From assembly GCA_963836915.1 (NCBI GenBank), contig CAWILH010000002.1, positions 310,001 to 374,000 of the forward strand: a DNA stretch of 64,000 bases, written 5' to 3'. A program made the translations under genes and the position numbers. This document shows, in pieces, positions 37,349 through 47,331 of the stretch (the stretch's first letter is position 1; every line of letters starts with the position of its first letter). Under the pieces are notes generated by a model that saw only the letters and a list, made by a program, of their open reading frames with translations, did no database searches and was not told the DNA's origin. The DNA comes from Cryomorpha sp963836915. GTDB taxonomy: Bacteria > Bacteroidota > Bacteroidia > Flavobacteriales_D > Cryomorphaceae.

Positions 37349-38548
37349 CTAAGGGCATGTAGGAAAATCATTTTTCCGTCTCATAAAAAGAATGAGATCG
37401 CCGCGTTTTTTGGTTCGCCTGAAACCCATAAAGCGGAGGATGTCCTGTACATAATTTCCGGCTATCCTTTTGTTTACCGCCATGGTATGGTCGGTATTCA
37501 TAAATCTATTCACTCCCGGTATCAACGTAAGCGCCCTATGAAAATAGATTTTGCGCAAGAAAAACGAAAGCAATAGGTTGATTTTGGCTAATTGCTTGAC
37601 AATGAAAAAACCATCTTCCCCTTGATTTTGGTATAGCGGCATAAAGATGGAGCCATCTTCGGGAGCGGTTATTTGATCGCCATTTTGATAGGCGAGAAGG
37701 CTACCTTTCTTGACCGGGTCAAAATTTTGAAATCCTGAGATCATCTTAAAAAAATCACCGGGCAATATGGCTCTCCGGCTTCTTATCTCATAGGTTTTCC
37801 TGTTTCGTTTAGCAGCCCTTCGGAGCAGGTTTTGGTGCTTTCTAAAATGGGGCATTTCCATTTTTTTGAGTATTCCGGCTTCCGCCAAGGCAAGCCATAT
37901 AAAAGCTTCATGATTTTGTATCGCCTTTGGGTCATCGTGTTGGCCGGCTTCAAAAGCCATAGCGGTACAACCCAAATCATCTACATACCCGAGCATAGGC
38001 TCATGAAGGAAGGCTTCGATACCGAGCACCGCGGGGACAGGTATTTTATTGGCAAATGAGCGATTTACCAAGGTATCGCTCATCGTAATAAAGGGAATCG
38101 TCGCTACGGAGGTCGTGTGCAAATCGATGAAGATAAACTTTCCCGGTTTTGCTTGCATGAGCTCATCTATATAAGCCCAGAGTTCCAATTGCTCTTCTAC
38201 TTCATTTACGATTTCTTCAGGTCGGTATTGCTTGCGGCGGGCACGCTCTATTCTATCGGGCTGCCAGATTCGGTTCAGGTCATTGGCTATATACCGCTCA
38301 CCGCGCGCGAGGGCAGTAAGGTTGCCTGCCAGTGCGAATACATTCCCTTTCATGAGTGGTTGAAGGCACTTCAGCTCCCTCATAGCACGGTGCAAAGCCA
38401 GCACTCCGGTGGGTTCATTGCCGTGAATACCGCCCACGAAAACTCAGATTTGGCCAGACCCAACCCCATCAATCCGCGCGATCTCACGCGAAATGTTCAC
38501 CGATTTGCCATCGACAAAATCAAACAGTTTTATGATTTTCGCTCTCAA
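37349..38548 (-). CDS. AstE/AspA-family zinc acylase with an in-frame TGA
   Basis: Succinylglutamate desuccinylase/aspartoacylase family, about 400 aa. Zn ligands are in GGIHGNEPTG (His, Glu) and DLHTTS (His); AGNLTAL and NDLNR are also typical. The frame upstream is open through DFVDGKSVNISREIARIDG from a TTG at 38548, but a TGA at 38444-38446 interrupts GQI-stop-VFVGGIHGNE, where the homologous position is expected to be hydrophobic or Trp (TGG). The open part from 38437 still contains all ligands. The gene overlaps the GCS2-CBS gene upstream, suggesting one transcript. The substrate is not known. Confidence 0.7.
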
Positions 38549-40451
38549 TGTTCTGTAATTCTTCAAATAGATGCTCGGCCATATACACGAAGTCAAACTC
38601 CGTGAGCAGGCCTATCAACTTCTTGTCTTTTACTACAGGCAGGCATCCTATTTTACCCCTTCGCATCATTTTAAGGGCATCGCTTACATAGGTGTCTACC
38701 GTCACGGTGAGTGGATTTTTGGTCATTAATTCATCCACTGTAGTATTATCTTCCGCATCGTCTTTGCGGGTGATGTATTTCAGTATATCCCTCGAAGAAA
38801 TCATTCCTACCACTTCTCCATCATCATTCTCTACGGGGACGTGGTGTATCTTACGCCAGTTCATCACATTGATGGCCAAGTCTACATGGTCTTCATCCTG
38901 AACGGTGTATAATTCTTTTGACATTACTTGGTGCACATACCTATACTTCGCTGCCCAGCTGCCACTTTCGCTTTTGGTAGGATAATCCCAAGTATGCACT
39001 GGCTGTCCGGATTGCTGTCGCTTGAGCATCCCGGCAGTTACCGCTACCACGGCTTCTTCAATGGACACCGTTTTTTTGAGCTGGGTAAAAGATTGGTTGA
39101 TCCAAATGGAACCGGTTTGATGATTTACGACCCGACTCTCAATGATCCCCAAGTACTTATCAATGTCATGGGTGTCAATTTTCATCTTTTCCAAACCTTT
39201 TCTCGCCATGGGCAATAGATGGGTCACAATCAGGTCTTGTGCGGTGTAGCGGTTTCCGTCCTTCCATCTAAATTGTGCGGCAAGTCCCATTTGCGCTGCC
39301 TTGATAAAATTTAATTTGGCATGGTCGAAATCAAATTCTTCCTGAATCTGGTCGATATCATCTGGCATACCTTCCATCAGCCCAAGCCAGAAAGCTGTAT
39401 TGGCCATTTCATCTACCACCGTTGGCCCTGCAGGGATGTATCGGTTTTCGATACGGATGTGCGGCTTACCATCGGTGATCCCGTAGCAAGCGCGGTTCCA
39501 TTTATAGATCGTGCCATTAAACAGGGAAAGCGCTTTTAAGGTAGGTACCTTTCCTTCTTTGAGCGCCATCAAGGCATCTTCTTCGATGTCTGACGCAAGA
39601 AGGAGTTTATAGTATGCAATGTCAAATTTGAAAATTTCGGTAATACTTTCTTCAAGCCATCCGGTACCAAAATCTACACGGCTCTTTATCTCCCGCTCCG
39701 GATTGTGCAGGTTTTTCAAATCTACCGTTTGCTCAAATACGGCTATCCGGCTTTCATCCCATAGGCGCTTGCCGAAAAGTAGGGGTGAGTTGGTGCACGA
39801 TGCCAATACCGGACCAGCTATGGCTTGCGCCCAATTATACTTTCGTACGGAGTCATCGGGATTGATCTGAAGATGCACCTGAAAGCTTGTATTGCACGCT
39901 TCAAAGAGCATGGTGTTATGCTTGGTTATCAGCTCATCTATGCCTTTGATATTAAACTCAAAGTCGCCGCCGCGTTGTTTGATCATCGCTTCATTGAGCG
40001 CTCGGTAACGCTTGAACGGGGTGATATTTTCAAATTCTAGATCGGCCTTGCGGATGGTCGGTAATATGCCCGTCAACAATATTCGGCACCCGCGTTCTAG
40101 CGCTAGTTGGTCTGCCTTTTGGAGCAGGCCATAGAGCTGATTTTCCATTCTGCTAAGGGCGTCACCAGTGAAGGTGAGCGGGTCGAGGTTGGCTTCAAGG
40201 TTAAATTTGGCCAGCTCTGTAGTAAAATGCTCGTCGTCAATAAGTTCAAGTACTTCCAGCCCTATCATGGCAGGCCGGTGGTGCCGGTCTACAAAGCAGA
40301 ACTCTTGTTCCGCGCCGATGCGCATGGTGTCGCGCTCAAACATATCGCGCTCCAGCATTACATCAAGTGCCTTCATATCTTTTAGGATGGCAGCTACGAA
40401 TTTCTTGCGTTGCTCCTTGTTTTCAACTACATAAACGTCCATTGCGCCCAT
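38520..40451 (-). CDS. GCS2-type carboxylate-amine ligase fused to two CBS domains
   Basis: 643 aa. The N-terminal 480 residues are a glutamate-cysteine ligase type 2 (GCS2/GshA-like) catalytic domain: IGAEQEFCFVD, SFQVHLQINPDD, LLFGKRLWDESRIAVFE, ENRYIPAGPTVVDEMAN. The C-terminal 120 residues are a CBS pair (IHHVPVENDDGEVVGMISSRD and IGCLPVVKDKKLIGLLTEFD) that would bind adenosine nucleotides and regulate the ligase. CBS-fused GCS2 enzymes occur in Bacteroidota. It overlaps the AstE-like zinc enzyme gene; a ligase plus an acyl-hydrolase suggests synthesis and trimming of an amide compound. Two Met codons (MGAMD) could start it. Confidence 0.8.
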   Translation of the reverse strand: MGAMDVYVVENKEQRKKFVAAILKDMKALDVMLERDMFERDTMRIGAEQEFCFVDRHHRPAMIGLEVLELIDDEHFTTELAKFNLEANLDPLTFTGDALSRMENQLYGLLQKADQLALERGCRILLTGILPTIRKADLEFENITPFKRYRALNEAMIKQRGGDFEFNIKGIDELITKHNTMLFEACNTSFQVHLQINPDDSVRKYNWAQAIAGPVLASCTNSPLLFGKRLWDESRIAVFEQTVDLKNLHNPEREIKSRVDFGTGWLEESITEIFKFDIAYYKLLLASDIEEDALMALKEGKVPTLKALSLFNGTIYKWNRACYGITDGKPHIRIENRYIPAGPTVVDEMANTAFWLGLMEGMPDDIDQIQEEFDFDHAKLNFIKAAQMGLAAQFRWKDGNRYTAQDLIVTHLLPMARKGLEKMKIDTHDIDKYLGIIESRVVNHQTGSIWINQSFTQLKKTVSIEEAVVAVTAGMLKRQQSGQPVHTWDYPTKSESGSWAAKYRYVHQVMSKELYTVQDEDHVDLAINVMNWRKIHHVPVENDDGEVVGMISSRDILKYITRKDDAEDNTTVDELMTKNPLTVTVDTYVSDALKMMRRGKIGCLPVVKDKKLIGLLTEFDFVYMAEHLFEELQNIESENHKTV

Positions 40452-40737
40452 AAAAAGCTCGTATTTCTTATTTGAGAATTAGCCTGAATTGACCACTTCT
40501 GCCGTGGGTCAAAATTGGCGAAAACTCTTCACTCTATCAACCATCGGAAAGGTAGTAATTTACTTGGGGCAATAATAAAGATCCTAGAGGGAAAAATATA
40601 AATGGGTGTGATCATTTGATCGCGCGCCTATGCGCAAAAATGGCCATCGCCGACCTGGGATTCCCATCTACCAAAAAGGGAAAATCGCATCGAAGTGACC
40701 TACCTTAAAGAAACGGGACATCGCTGCCCTAAACCGC

Positions 40738-41352
40738 CTATTTAATGGTAAGGTCTATTAATTTTTCACCTTCCAAAAAGCCTTCGAGTCGATCTCCTTT
40801 TACCACAGCGCCCACACCCTTGGGTGTTCCGGTAAAGATAAGATCTCCCATTTTTAATGTGAAGAATTTTGAAACATAGGCCACAATGGCATCGAAAGTG
40901 AAGAGCATGAGCGCAGAGTCGCCCACTTGCACGGTCTCTCCATTTTTTTGAAGTTCAAAATTTATCTTTTTCGGATTAGGCACGTCGGCCAGATTTTTGA
41001 ACCGTCTACCCATTGGAGCGCTATGGTCAAAAGCCTTCGCCTTCTCCCATGGTAGACCCTTTTCCTTACACGCCTGCTGCACGTCGCGCGCAGTAAAGTC
41101 GATACCCAGACCTACGCTGCTGTAATATCTGGATGCAAACTGGATGTCTATATGCTTGCCCAACCTATCAATTTTCAGCACCAACTCTAGCTCGTAGTTC
41201 AGATCTTTGGTATGCTCGGGATAGATGAATGGATGACTTTTGGGCAGAAGTGCCGTCTCAGGCTTCAAAAAAACCACAGGCTCTTTTGGAACTTCGTTTC
41301 CGAGTTCGCTGGCATGATCGGCATAATTCCTTCCGATACAGATTATTTTCAT
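40738..41352 (-). CDS. Fumarylacetoacetate hydrolase family protein
   Basis: 204 aa, the single FAH catalytic domain. Metal-binding acid residues lie in NYELELVLKI (Glu, Glu) and the Asp block GLGIDFTARDVQ; the last part is DLIFTGTPKGVGAV, the family signature. Short FAH proteins of this type are acylpyruvases or oxaloacetate decarboxylases/tautomerases; which one is not decided. It is one base after the exonuclease gene on the same strand, so they are cotranscribed. Confidence 0.85.
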   Translation of the reverse strand: MKIICIGRNYADHASELGNEVPKEPVVFLKPETALLPKSHPFIYPEHTKDLNYELELVLKIDRLGKHIDIQFASRYYSSVGLGIDFTARDVQQACKEKGLPWEKAKAFDHSAPMGRRFKNLADVPNPKKINFELQKNGETVQVGDSALMLFTFDAIVAYVSKFFTLKMGDLIFTGTPKGVGAVVKGDRLEGFLEGEKLIDLTIK

Positions 41353-41353
41353 C

Positions 41354-42181
41354 TCAGGGGTAGAGTCGTTCTCGGATTTCTTTCAACACCTTTTTGGTGT
41401 ATAGCGGAAAGTCTCCACTCAACATCCAGCCGTAATATCCCGGCTCTTTTCGCAATACTTCTGCGACCGTCTTGCCCCGGTGCTTACCGAAATTAAATAT
41501 TTCTTCATCCTTGTCATTGAGCACGATACGGCCTAGCATATCTACATTTCTATGGCGCTGCGATACCGTGTGCAAGTGATCCATATCATTGACCACCGGT
41601 GTGATCATGGCACCATTCTTACCTTCTATCTCGGTGTCCTTATATTTTTCGAGCTGTGCCAGAAAGACTTCATAGGTGGCATCTACATCGGCCATTGCTT
41701 CGTGCGCATTGTCTAAGTTCTTACCGGTGTAGAATTTATAGCCTGCCTTTAGCGTGCGCTGCTCCATAAGGTGAAAGATGTTCTGCACATCTATAAGATT
41801 TCGGTCTTCAATACTGAAATCTATCTCGCAACGAAGGAACTCTTCGGCTAGTATAGGCACGTCAAAACGATTGCTGTTGAATCCTGCAAGATCAGCATCA
41901 TACAGAAATTTGAATAGCTTTTGTGCCATTTGCCGAAAGGTAGGGGCATCTTGTACATCTTCATCATAGATGCCATGTATGAGGGAAGATTCTAGCGGGA
42001 TGGGCATTTCTGGATTTACGAGCAGCCTATCTGGGCCTAGGTTGGCATCTGGCTTGCGCTCAATGCTTCCATCGGGGTGTACTTTAAGTATGGCTATTTC
42101 TACGATACGATCAGAAGCGACATTTACGCCAGTAGTTTCCAGATCGAAAAAAGCTAAGGGCTTTTTTAAGTTAAGTTTCAT
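41354..42181 (-). CDS. DnaQ-like 3'-5' exonuclease with DUF3820-like tail
   Basis: 275 aa from the Met of MKLNLKKPL. The DEDD exonuclease core at 1-170: LAFFDLETTG (Asp, Glu), DLAGFNSNRFDVPILAEEF (Asp) and NAHEAMADVDATYEVF (His, Asp), a DEDDh pattern. The C-terminal part has the DUF3820 signature FGKHRGKTVAEVLRKEPGYYGWML. Such proteins are seen as DNA polymerase III epsilon-like or RNase T-like exonucleases; the tail may be a DNA-binding element. Cotranscribed with the FAH gene. Confidence 0.85.
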   Translation of the reverse strand: MKLNLKKPLAFFDLETTGVNVASDRIVEIAILKVHPDGSIERKPDANLGPDRLLVNPEMPIPLESSLIHGIYDEDVQDAPTFRQMAQKLFKFLYDADLAGFNSNRFDVPILAEEFLRCEIDFSIEDRNLIDVQNIFHLMEQRTLKAGYKFYTGKNLDNAHEAMADVDATYEVFLAQLEKYKDTEIEGKNGAMITPVVNDMDHLHTVSQRHRNVDMLGRIVLNDKDEEIFNFGKHRGKTVAEVLRKEPGYYGWMLSGDFPLYTKKVLKEIRERLYP

Positions 42182-42182
42182 A

Positions 42183-43728
42183 TTAATCAAGGTTGATAAG
42201 GCGGAGATTCTGCTGCTGCCTGCGGTGAAATTTATTGACTATCAATACTTCGGTATAGGGTTTAAAGCCATCGGCATCCAAGTAGACGAAATACTTGCCC
42301 GGATACAGCCCTACCGTGTAGCGGGCTGTAAGGTCATTCACATCGTACTTACCGACAGGTTCATCATACTCATCCCTGATCTCGAGCGTGGGAAGCTGAC
42401 CTTTTAGATCAGTGGCAACATTAAACAGGAAAAGCGCTGGTTGCTTTTCATCCCAATCATTATAAATGATCTCATAAATATCAAGATCGCCATAAGAATC
42501 TTCGCGAAGCGCTGAAATGAATGCATGCCGCCCATCGTCAAAAAAAGCAATGTTCTTATTGTCGCCGGGGGTATTGACCGGAAAACCGAGATTTTGGGCT
42601 TTCGTCAACAGTTCGGCCTGAGCATCCCAAGCAGAGAGAAAAAGGTCGAACCCGCCCATGCCAGGATGGCCATCTGAAGAGAAATAAAGGGTGCTTCCAT
42701 CTTTAGAAAAGGCTGGATAGTCTTCATCAAAACCCGTATTGATACTAGCGCCGAGATTTTTCGGTTCGCTCCAGGTCACACCATCCACGGTCTGGCTGCT
42801 CCAAAGGCTCCAGCCCGCCCATTCCGCCTGATCGATTAGAGCTGTACACCATTGTTTTGCCATCTCTCGAAAGTGCACAGGCCGACTCGATGGAAGAGCC
42901 GTTGATGGGTTCGGTCACTCGCTCAGGCTGCATATAGCTGCGTCCTTTCCAAACGGTTCGGAATATATCTCCGTAATCTTCTACATGGTCAATATAAAAA
43001 AACAGCGTGTCGCCGCTGGCGGTTATTCCTGCTGTCTGCTCGTCATAAATAGAATTGATGCGGTCGTTTAATCTTTCGCTTTTTTTCCATGCTCCATCTT
43101 CCTTGTTGGTGGTGTAAATATCTGATGGAAAATAACCGTCAAACTCAGGGTGGGAGCCCGGCCGCACTTTTCGACGTGAGGTATAAAATAGCTGTGACCC
43201 ATTTTTTGCGATAAAAGGGTGGTAGTCGGGAAATTTTGAATTTATGGTCTCTCCGGGATTTTTGAAAGTCACCGCTACAGGATACTTGATAAGATCCATC
43301 CCGGCGGTGCAGTTTGATTTTAGAAGGGCTATCAGGTCTGCGTTTTTTCGGTTCACGCCCCCTTCGGCTTCGAAGCGCTCCAGATAGCGCAGCGATTCTT
43401 CATACTGCAGGTGGTAAGTATAGGCTTTCGCAATGTCGAGTAGCAATTGTTTATCATATTTACCTGCCGACTCCACAGCCATGAAATAGTCTAATGCACT
43501 CTCGGGCTGCGCATTGGATCTCAAGTAACTCAAGCCTAAATTATAGTGATAGTCCATATTAAGTGGCTCTTTCTCTATGAGTTGACTGTATCGATCTATT
43601 GCTTCAAAATAATTCTGCACTCCAAAGGCTTCTTCGGCTTCGCGCCAATCTTGTGCTTGAAGTGTAAAGCTAAGGGTGGTGAAAACCAGCGACGCAAGAA
43701 GAGCGATCAGCTTACCGCACTCTTCCAT
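42183..43728 (-). CDS. TPR/PD40-repeat envelope protein without OmpA domain, frameshifted
   Basis: About 515 aa. Signal peptide from MEECGKLIALLASLVF (start 43728), TPR units (YFEAIDRYSQLIEKEPLNMDY, YNLGLSYLRSNAQPESALDY), then PD40 propeller repeats such as SQLFYTSRRKVRPG, KTMVYSSNRSGGMGG and STLYFSSDGHPGMGGFDLF. The frame breaks near 42805; removing one C after GGCGGG gives GGMGGWSLWSSQTVDG and joins the halves. The last 90 residues form a PEGA-like beta domain (KYDVNDLTARYTVGLYPGKYF) in place of the OmpA domain of its neighbour. Likely a periplasmic/outer-membrane scaffold protein. Confidence 0.72.
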
Positions 43729-43795
43729 GATACTGAAAGGGATTTCTAGAGCGGAAATGATACGGAAAGGTAGCACCCTGACCGGATAGCTTGAT

Positions 43796-45840
43796 CTATC
43801 GGGCTTCAATGTCTGTGTACTGAAATTTTTCATATTTCTCGGCACCTTTTATATAGTCGCCTTCGTATTCTGGCCCTTGTACCGAACCTTTAACGCTTCT
43901 AAAATTAAGTTTATCGGAATCTATCCCCAAGTTTTTTGCTTCTTGAAGTACGCGCAATTTGGCGTCGTTGGCACGTTTATCGGCCAGTACGTCATTGCTT
44001 TTATATGTTTTGGTAGGCACTTTTGACGCACTGCTCAATATGGTGATATCTACCTTTCCATTACTATCCACGATCTTTTTTACATTTCTCATGAAACTCG
44101 CAAAAAGTGCTGCTTCGGCGTCAAGTATTTTTTGATTGTAGCTAAAGTTGGTTCGATAGGTAGCCGGCTTGGCTGTGCCACTGGTAGAAGACGCAAAAAT
44201 AGCCGAGCCATCTTCCATAATCGTTATTGGACGCAGCAATAGTTCTTTATAGATCTCTTCATAGTCCAGTTCGCATCCTATAGAGAACGTGTCTCGCGCC
44301 GCTATCTTTCCATTTATTGAATAGTCTACATCATAATCTGCGCAGGGAGGAAGTATGGCCACGAAGACGCCATCTTGCATCCGCGGAGTGAATAGGTCTT
44401 TCTTGCCGGACTTTCTATCCGTGATGTACACCAGAATGTCATCGGGTAGGTCGCTACCATCTGCAGAGATAATTTTTCCTTTGAGCAAAGCAATATTCAC
44501 CCGTTGCGGATTGGGCAGCTTAATCATGTAGATGTCTTTTTCGCCAAAGCCGTCGTTACGTTCCGATGAGTAGTAGGCGCGCTTACCATCGGCGCTGGTC
44601 ACGAAGAAGACGTCATCATCTACCGTATTTATAGGGTATCCAATATTGGTCGGCTCCGACCATTCGCCCGTAGTCTCATCTATCCGGCTGTATAGAATAT
44701 CAAAGCCACCCATGCTATTATGCCCTTGTGAGCTGAAGTAAAGGGTGCGCGCATCGGGAGATACGAAGACGGCATCTTCTTCATACTGCGTATTGATCTT
44801 AGCTCCTAGATTTTCGGCTTCACTCCAGTTGCCATCAGGCAGCATATTGACCCGATAAATATCGCGGCCACCTAACCCCCCCTTTCGGTTGCTTACGAAA
44901 TAGATCGTGCGGCCATCGGGAGTCGGAGCAAGGTGGGTCTCCCAAGCAGGAGAGTTGATCACACCGGGCATGGCTTGGGGCTCCGACCAGGTTTCACCTA
45001 CCAGTTTACTTTGGTAGATATCACCATTGCCCGTATCATCGCGGTACAGGTAGAGTGTCTGACCATCTACCGATACATTCATTGTTGCAGTATGGTTGGT
45101 AGTATTGATGCTCAATAGCTCCGGCTCCTGCCATTCACCATCTACACCTTTATAAGAAGCGTAGATGTCTTCGAAGTATTTGCCAGTAGTTTTATCTTTT
45201 ACATAATAGTTTGAGCTATCCTGTCGCACCCGGGCGGAAGTATAAAATAGTGCATTTTCATCGATAGAAATCACTGGCGAAAAATCGGGATACTCAGAGT
45301 TGATGACGCTGCCAAGGTTTTCGATTTCAAATTCTACCGGTATCTTCATTAATAGCCGGGCATGGCCTACCTGCTCCGTTCCGAGGTTTGCTTTCGCAAA
45401 AAGCTGATGCTTCACAGGTGCACCGAGCATGAACCGCTCATAATAGACCCTTGCGTCATCTAGCTTATAGTTTAAGTGAAGGGCTCGGGCATAATAATAA
45501 TACACTTCGATAGGTACTTTTTTCTCATAGGGACTGATGGGGTCGTAGTTTTTTTCAATGTCGCTTTTTACGGCTTTCGCCAAAAAGGGCATTGCGGCGG
45601 TTTTCATATTTAGCGTATTGAGGTATGCCCTTCCAGCCTTGTAATTTACATTGGCATTATCAGGATTGTCGGTGGCCAACTGTGTCCACAGAAGCATACT
45701 TTGGCTGAGCTCATTCTCTTCGTCTAGACGAACGGCTTCTTGAAATTTTTCCATGAAGCCCATGTCCTGCGCGAGAATGCTGATCGGAAATAGGCCAAAA
45801 ATACAGGCGTGAAAGGCCTAAGATTCTTAAAAAGCTTCAT
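43796..45840 (-). CDS. TPR-PD40-OmpA-like outer-membrane protein, frameshifted in the signal peptide
   Basis: About 680 aa. The ATG at 45840 (MKLFKNLRPFTPVFL) begins a signal peptide that continues one frame away as LFPISILAQDMGF, so one base is missing near 45795. TPR region (VNYKAGRAYLNTLNMKTAAM), then PD40 blades (TIYFVSNRKGGLGGRDIY, RTLYFSSQGHNSMGGFDIL, AYYSSERNDGFGEKDIYMI), a beta domain (LLKGKIISADGSDLPDDI), and a C-terminal OmpA-like peptidoglycan-binding domain (VDITILSSASKVPTKTYKSN). This is the family that includes T9SS-associated and gliding-related envelope proteins. The related neighbour gene lies downstream. Confidence 0.78.
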
Positions 45841-45903
45841 TTAAGGAGATAATTGAATATCCAAAGCTAATATAAACCTAATGGTTCATAGAAGGATTGA
45901 TGA

Positions 45904-47253
45904 TCAAATTTCCCTATTCACATCAAATTGTTCTAAAAGATCGGCCACTTTTCGCACGAAAGTGCCGCCCAAAGCACCGTCTATGATGCGGTGATCGTAG
46001 GCGTGGGACAAGAACATCATATGGCGGATTCCGATGAAATCCCCTTCTGGTGTTTCGATCACGGCTGGTTTTTTGCGTATAGCACCTACGGCCATTATCG
46101 CTGCCTGTGGCTGATTGATAATGGGCGTGCCCATTACATTGCCGAAAGTCCCTACGTTGGTCACCGTATAGGTTCCGCCCTCGATATCTTCGGGCTTCAA
46201 TTTATTGTTTCGCGCTCTATTGGCCAGGTCGTTCACCTTTTTGGTAAGACCCATTAAATTCAGTTGATCGGCATCGTGTATTACTGGCACGATGAGATTT
46301 CCTGATGGCAGTGCGGTGGCCATACCAAGATTTACACGCTTGCGGCGAATGATATTCGAGCCATCGGTAGAGACATTCACCATCGGGAACTCCTTGATGG
46401 CAGCAGCGATGGCCTCCAAAAAAATAGGGGTGAAGGTAAGTTTCTCGCTTTCGCGCTCTTCAAATTTCTTTTTCCACTTATTGCGCCACTGCACCAAGTT
46501 GGTTACATCGGCTTCTACATAAGAGGTAACGTGCGGCGACACGCGTTTTGATTGCACCATATGCTCCGATATGAGCTTGCGCATCCTGTCCATCTCTATG
46601 ATCTCATCATCTGCACCGACGCTTATCGCTGGGCCCTTGGGCTGTGGTCTATCCCTCGCTGTGGCTGGTGGTGGGCTTGCTGGCGCGACGGTGGATTGTT
46701 CTTTGGTCGAGCCATTTTGCCCCTTGTGGGGGATATAGCCGAGAATGTCTTTTTTAGTCACGCGGCCTTCCATCCCGCTGCCTTCTATTTGCTCCAACTC
46801 GGCCATGCCAATACCTTCCTGCTGGGCTATATTGCGCACCAGTGGAGAATAAAACCTACCCGAAGGGCCTGCTTTCGATACTTTTTCGGTAGCATGGTTT
46901 TGGCTGGTTTCAGCTTCTTGCTTTGGCGGTGCAGCCTGTAGAGTAGTTCCATTGCTGGATGCTGTATTATGGCCTTCCGGTTTCAAACCGGGTGTTGGCG
47001 CTGAGTCGGCTTTTCCGGTTGAGATGAGCGCTATCGGCTTCCCTACTTCTATTACATCTCCTTCTTCGCAGAGCATTTTTACCAATACCCCATCTTCGGG
47101 TGCCGGTACTTCGCTATCTACCTTATCGGTAGCTATCTCTACGAAGGGTTCGTCCATTTCTATCGCATCCCCTTCTTTCTTCAGCCATTTTATAATGGTG
47201 GCTTCGGCTACACTCTCGCCCATCTTTGGCAATAAAACTTCAACTTCAGGCAT
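45904..47253 (-). CDS. 2-oxo acid dehydrogenase E2 (dihydrolipoamide acyltransferase)
   Basis: 449 aa, intact. One lipoyl domain (1-78, lipoyl Lys44 in ATDKVDSEVP), a linker rich in Ala, Thr, Pro and Gln, a peripheral-subunit-binding domain at about 135-175 (FYSPLVRNIAQQEGIGMAEL) and the acyltransferase domain with the catalytic His in AYDHRIIDGALG (His421). Single lipoyl domain and sequence fit a branched-chain or 2-oxoglutarate-type E2; no E1 or E3 gene is adjacent, so the complex is left open. Confidence 0.9.
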   Translation of the reverse strand: MPEVEVLLPKMGESVAEATIIKWLKKEGDAIEMDEPFVEIATDKVDSEVPAPEDGVLVKMLCEEGDVIEVGKPIALISTGKADSAPTPGLKPEGHNTASSNGTTLQAAPPKQEAETSQNHATEKVSKAGPSGRFYSPLVRNIAQQEGIGMAELEQIEGSGMEGRVTKKDILGYIPHKGQNGSTKEQSTVAPASPPPATARDRPQPKGPAISVGADDEIIEMDRMRKLISEHMVQSKRVSPHVTSYVEADVTNLVQWRNKWKKKFEERESEKLTFTPIFLEAIAAAIKEFPMVNVSTDGSNIIRRKRVNLGMATALPSGNLIVPVIHDADQLNLMGLTKKVNDLANRARNNKLKPEDIEGGTYTVTNVGTFGNVMGTPIINQPQAAIMAVGAIRKKPAVIETPEGDFIGIRHMMFLSHAYDHRIIDGALGGTFVRKVADLLEQFDVNREI

Positions 47254-47331
47254 ATTGATTTTCTTTCTGGTCGGGCAAAATTAGTTGAAAAATTAGGAAC
47301 CGCAATCGAAACGATTACAAGGGCACCGCGG

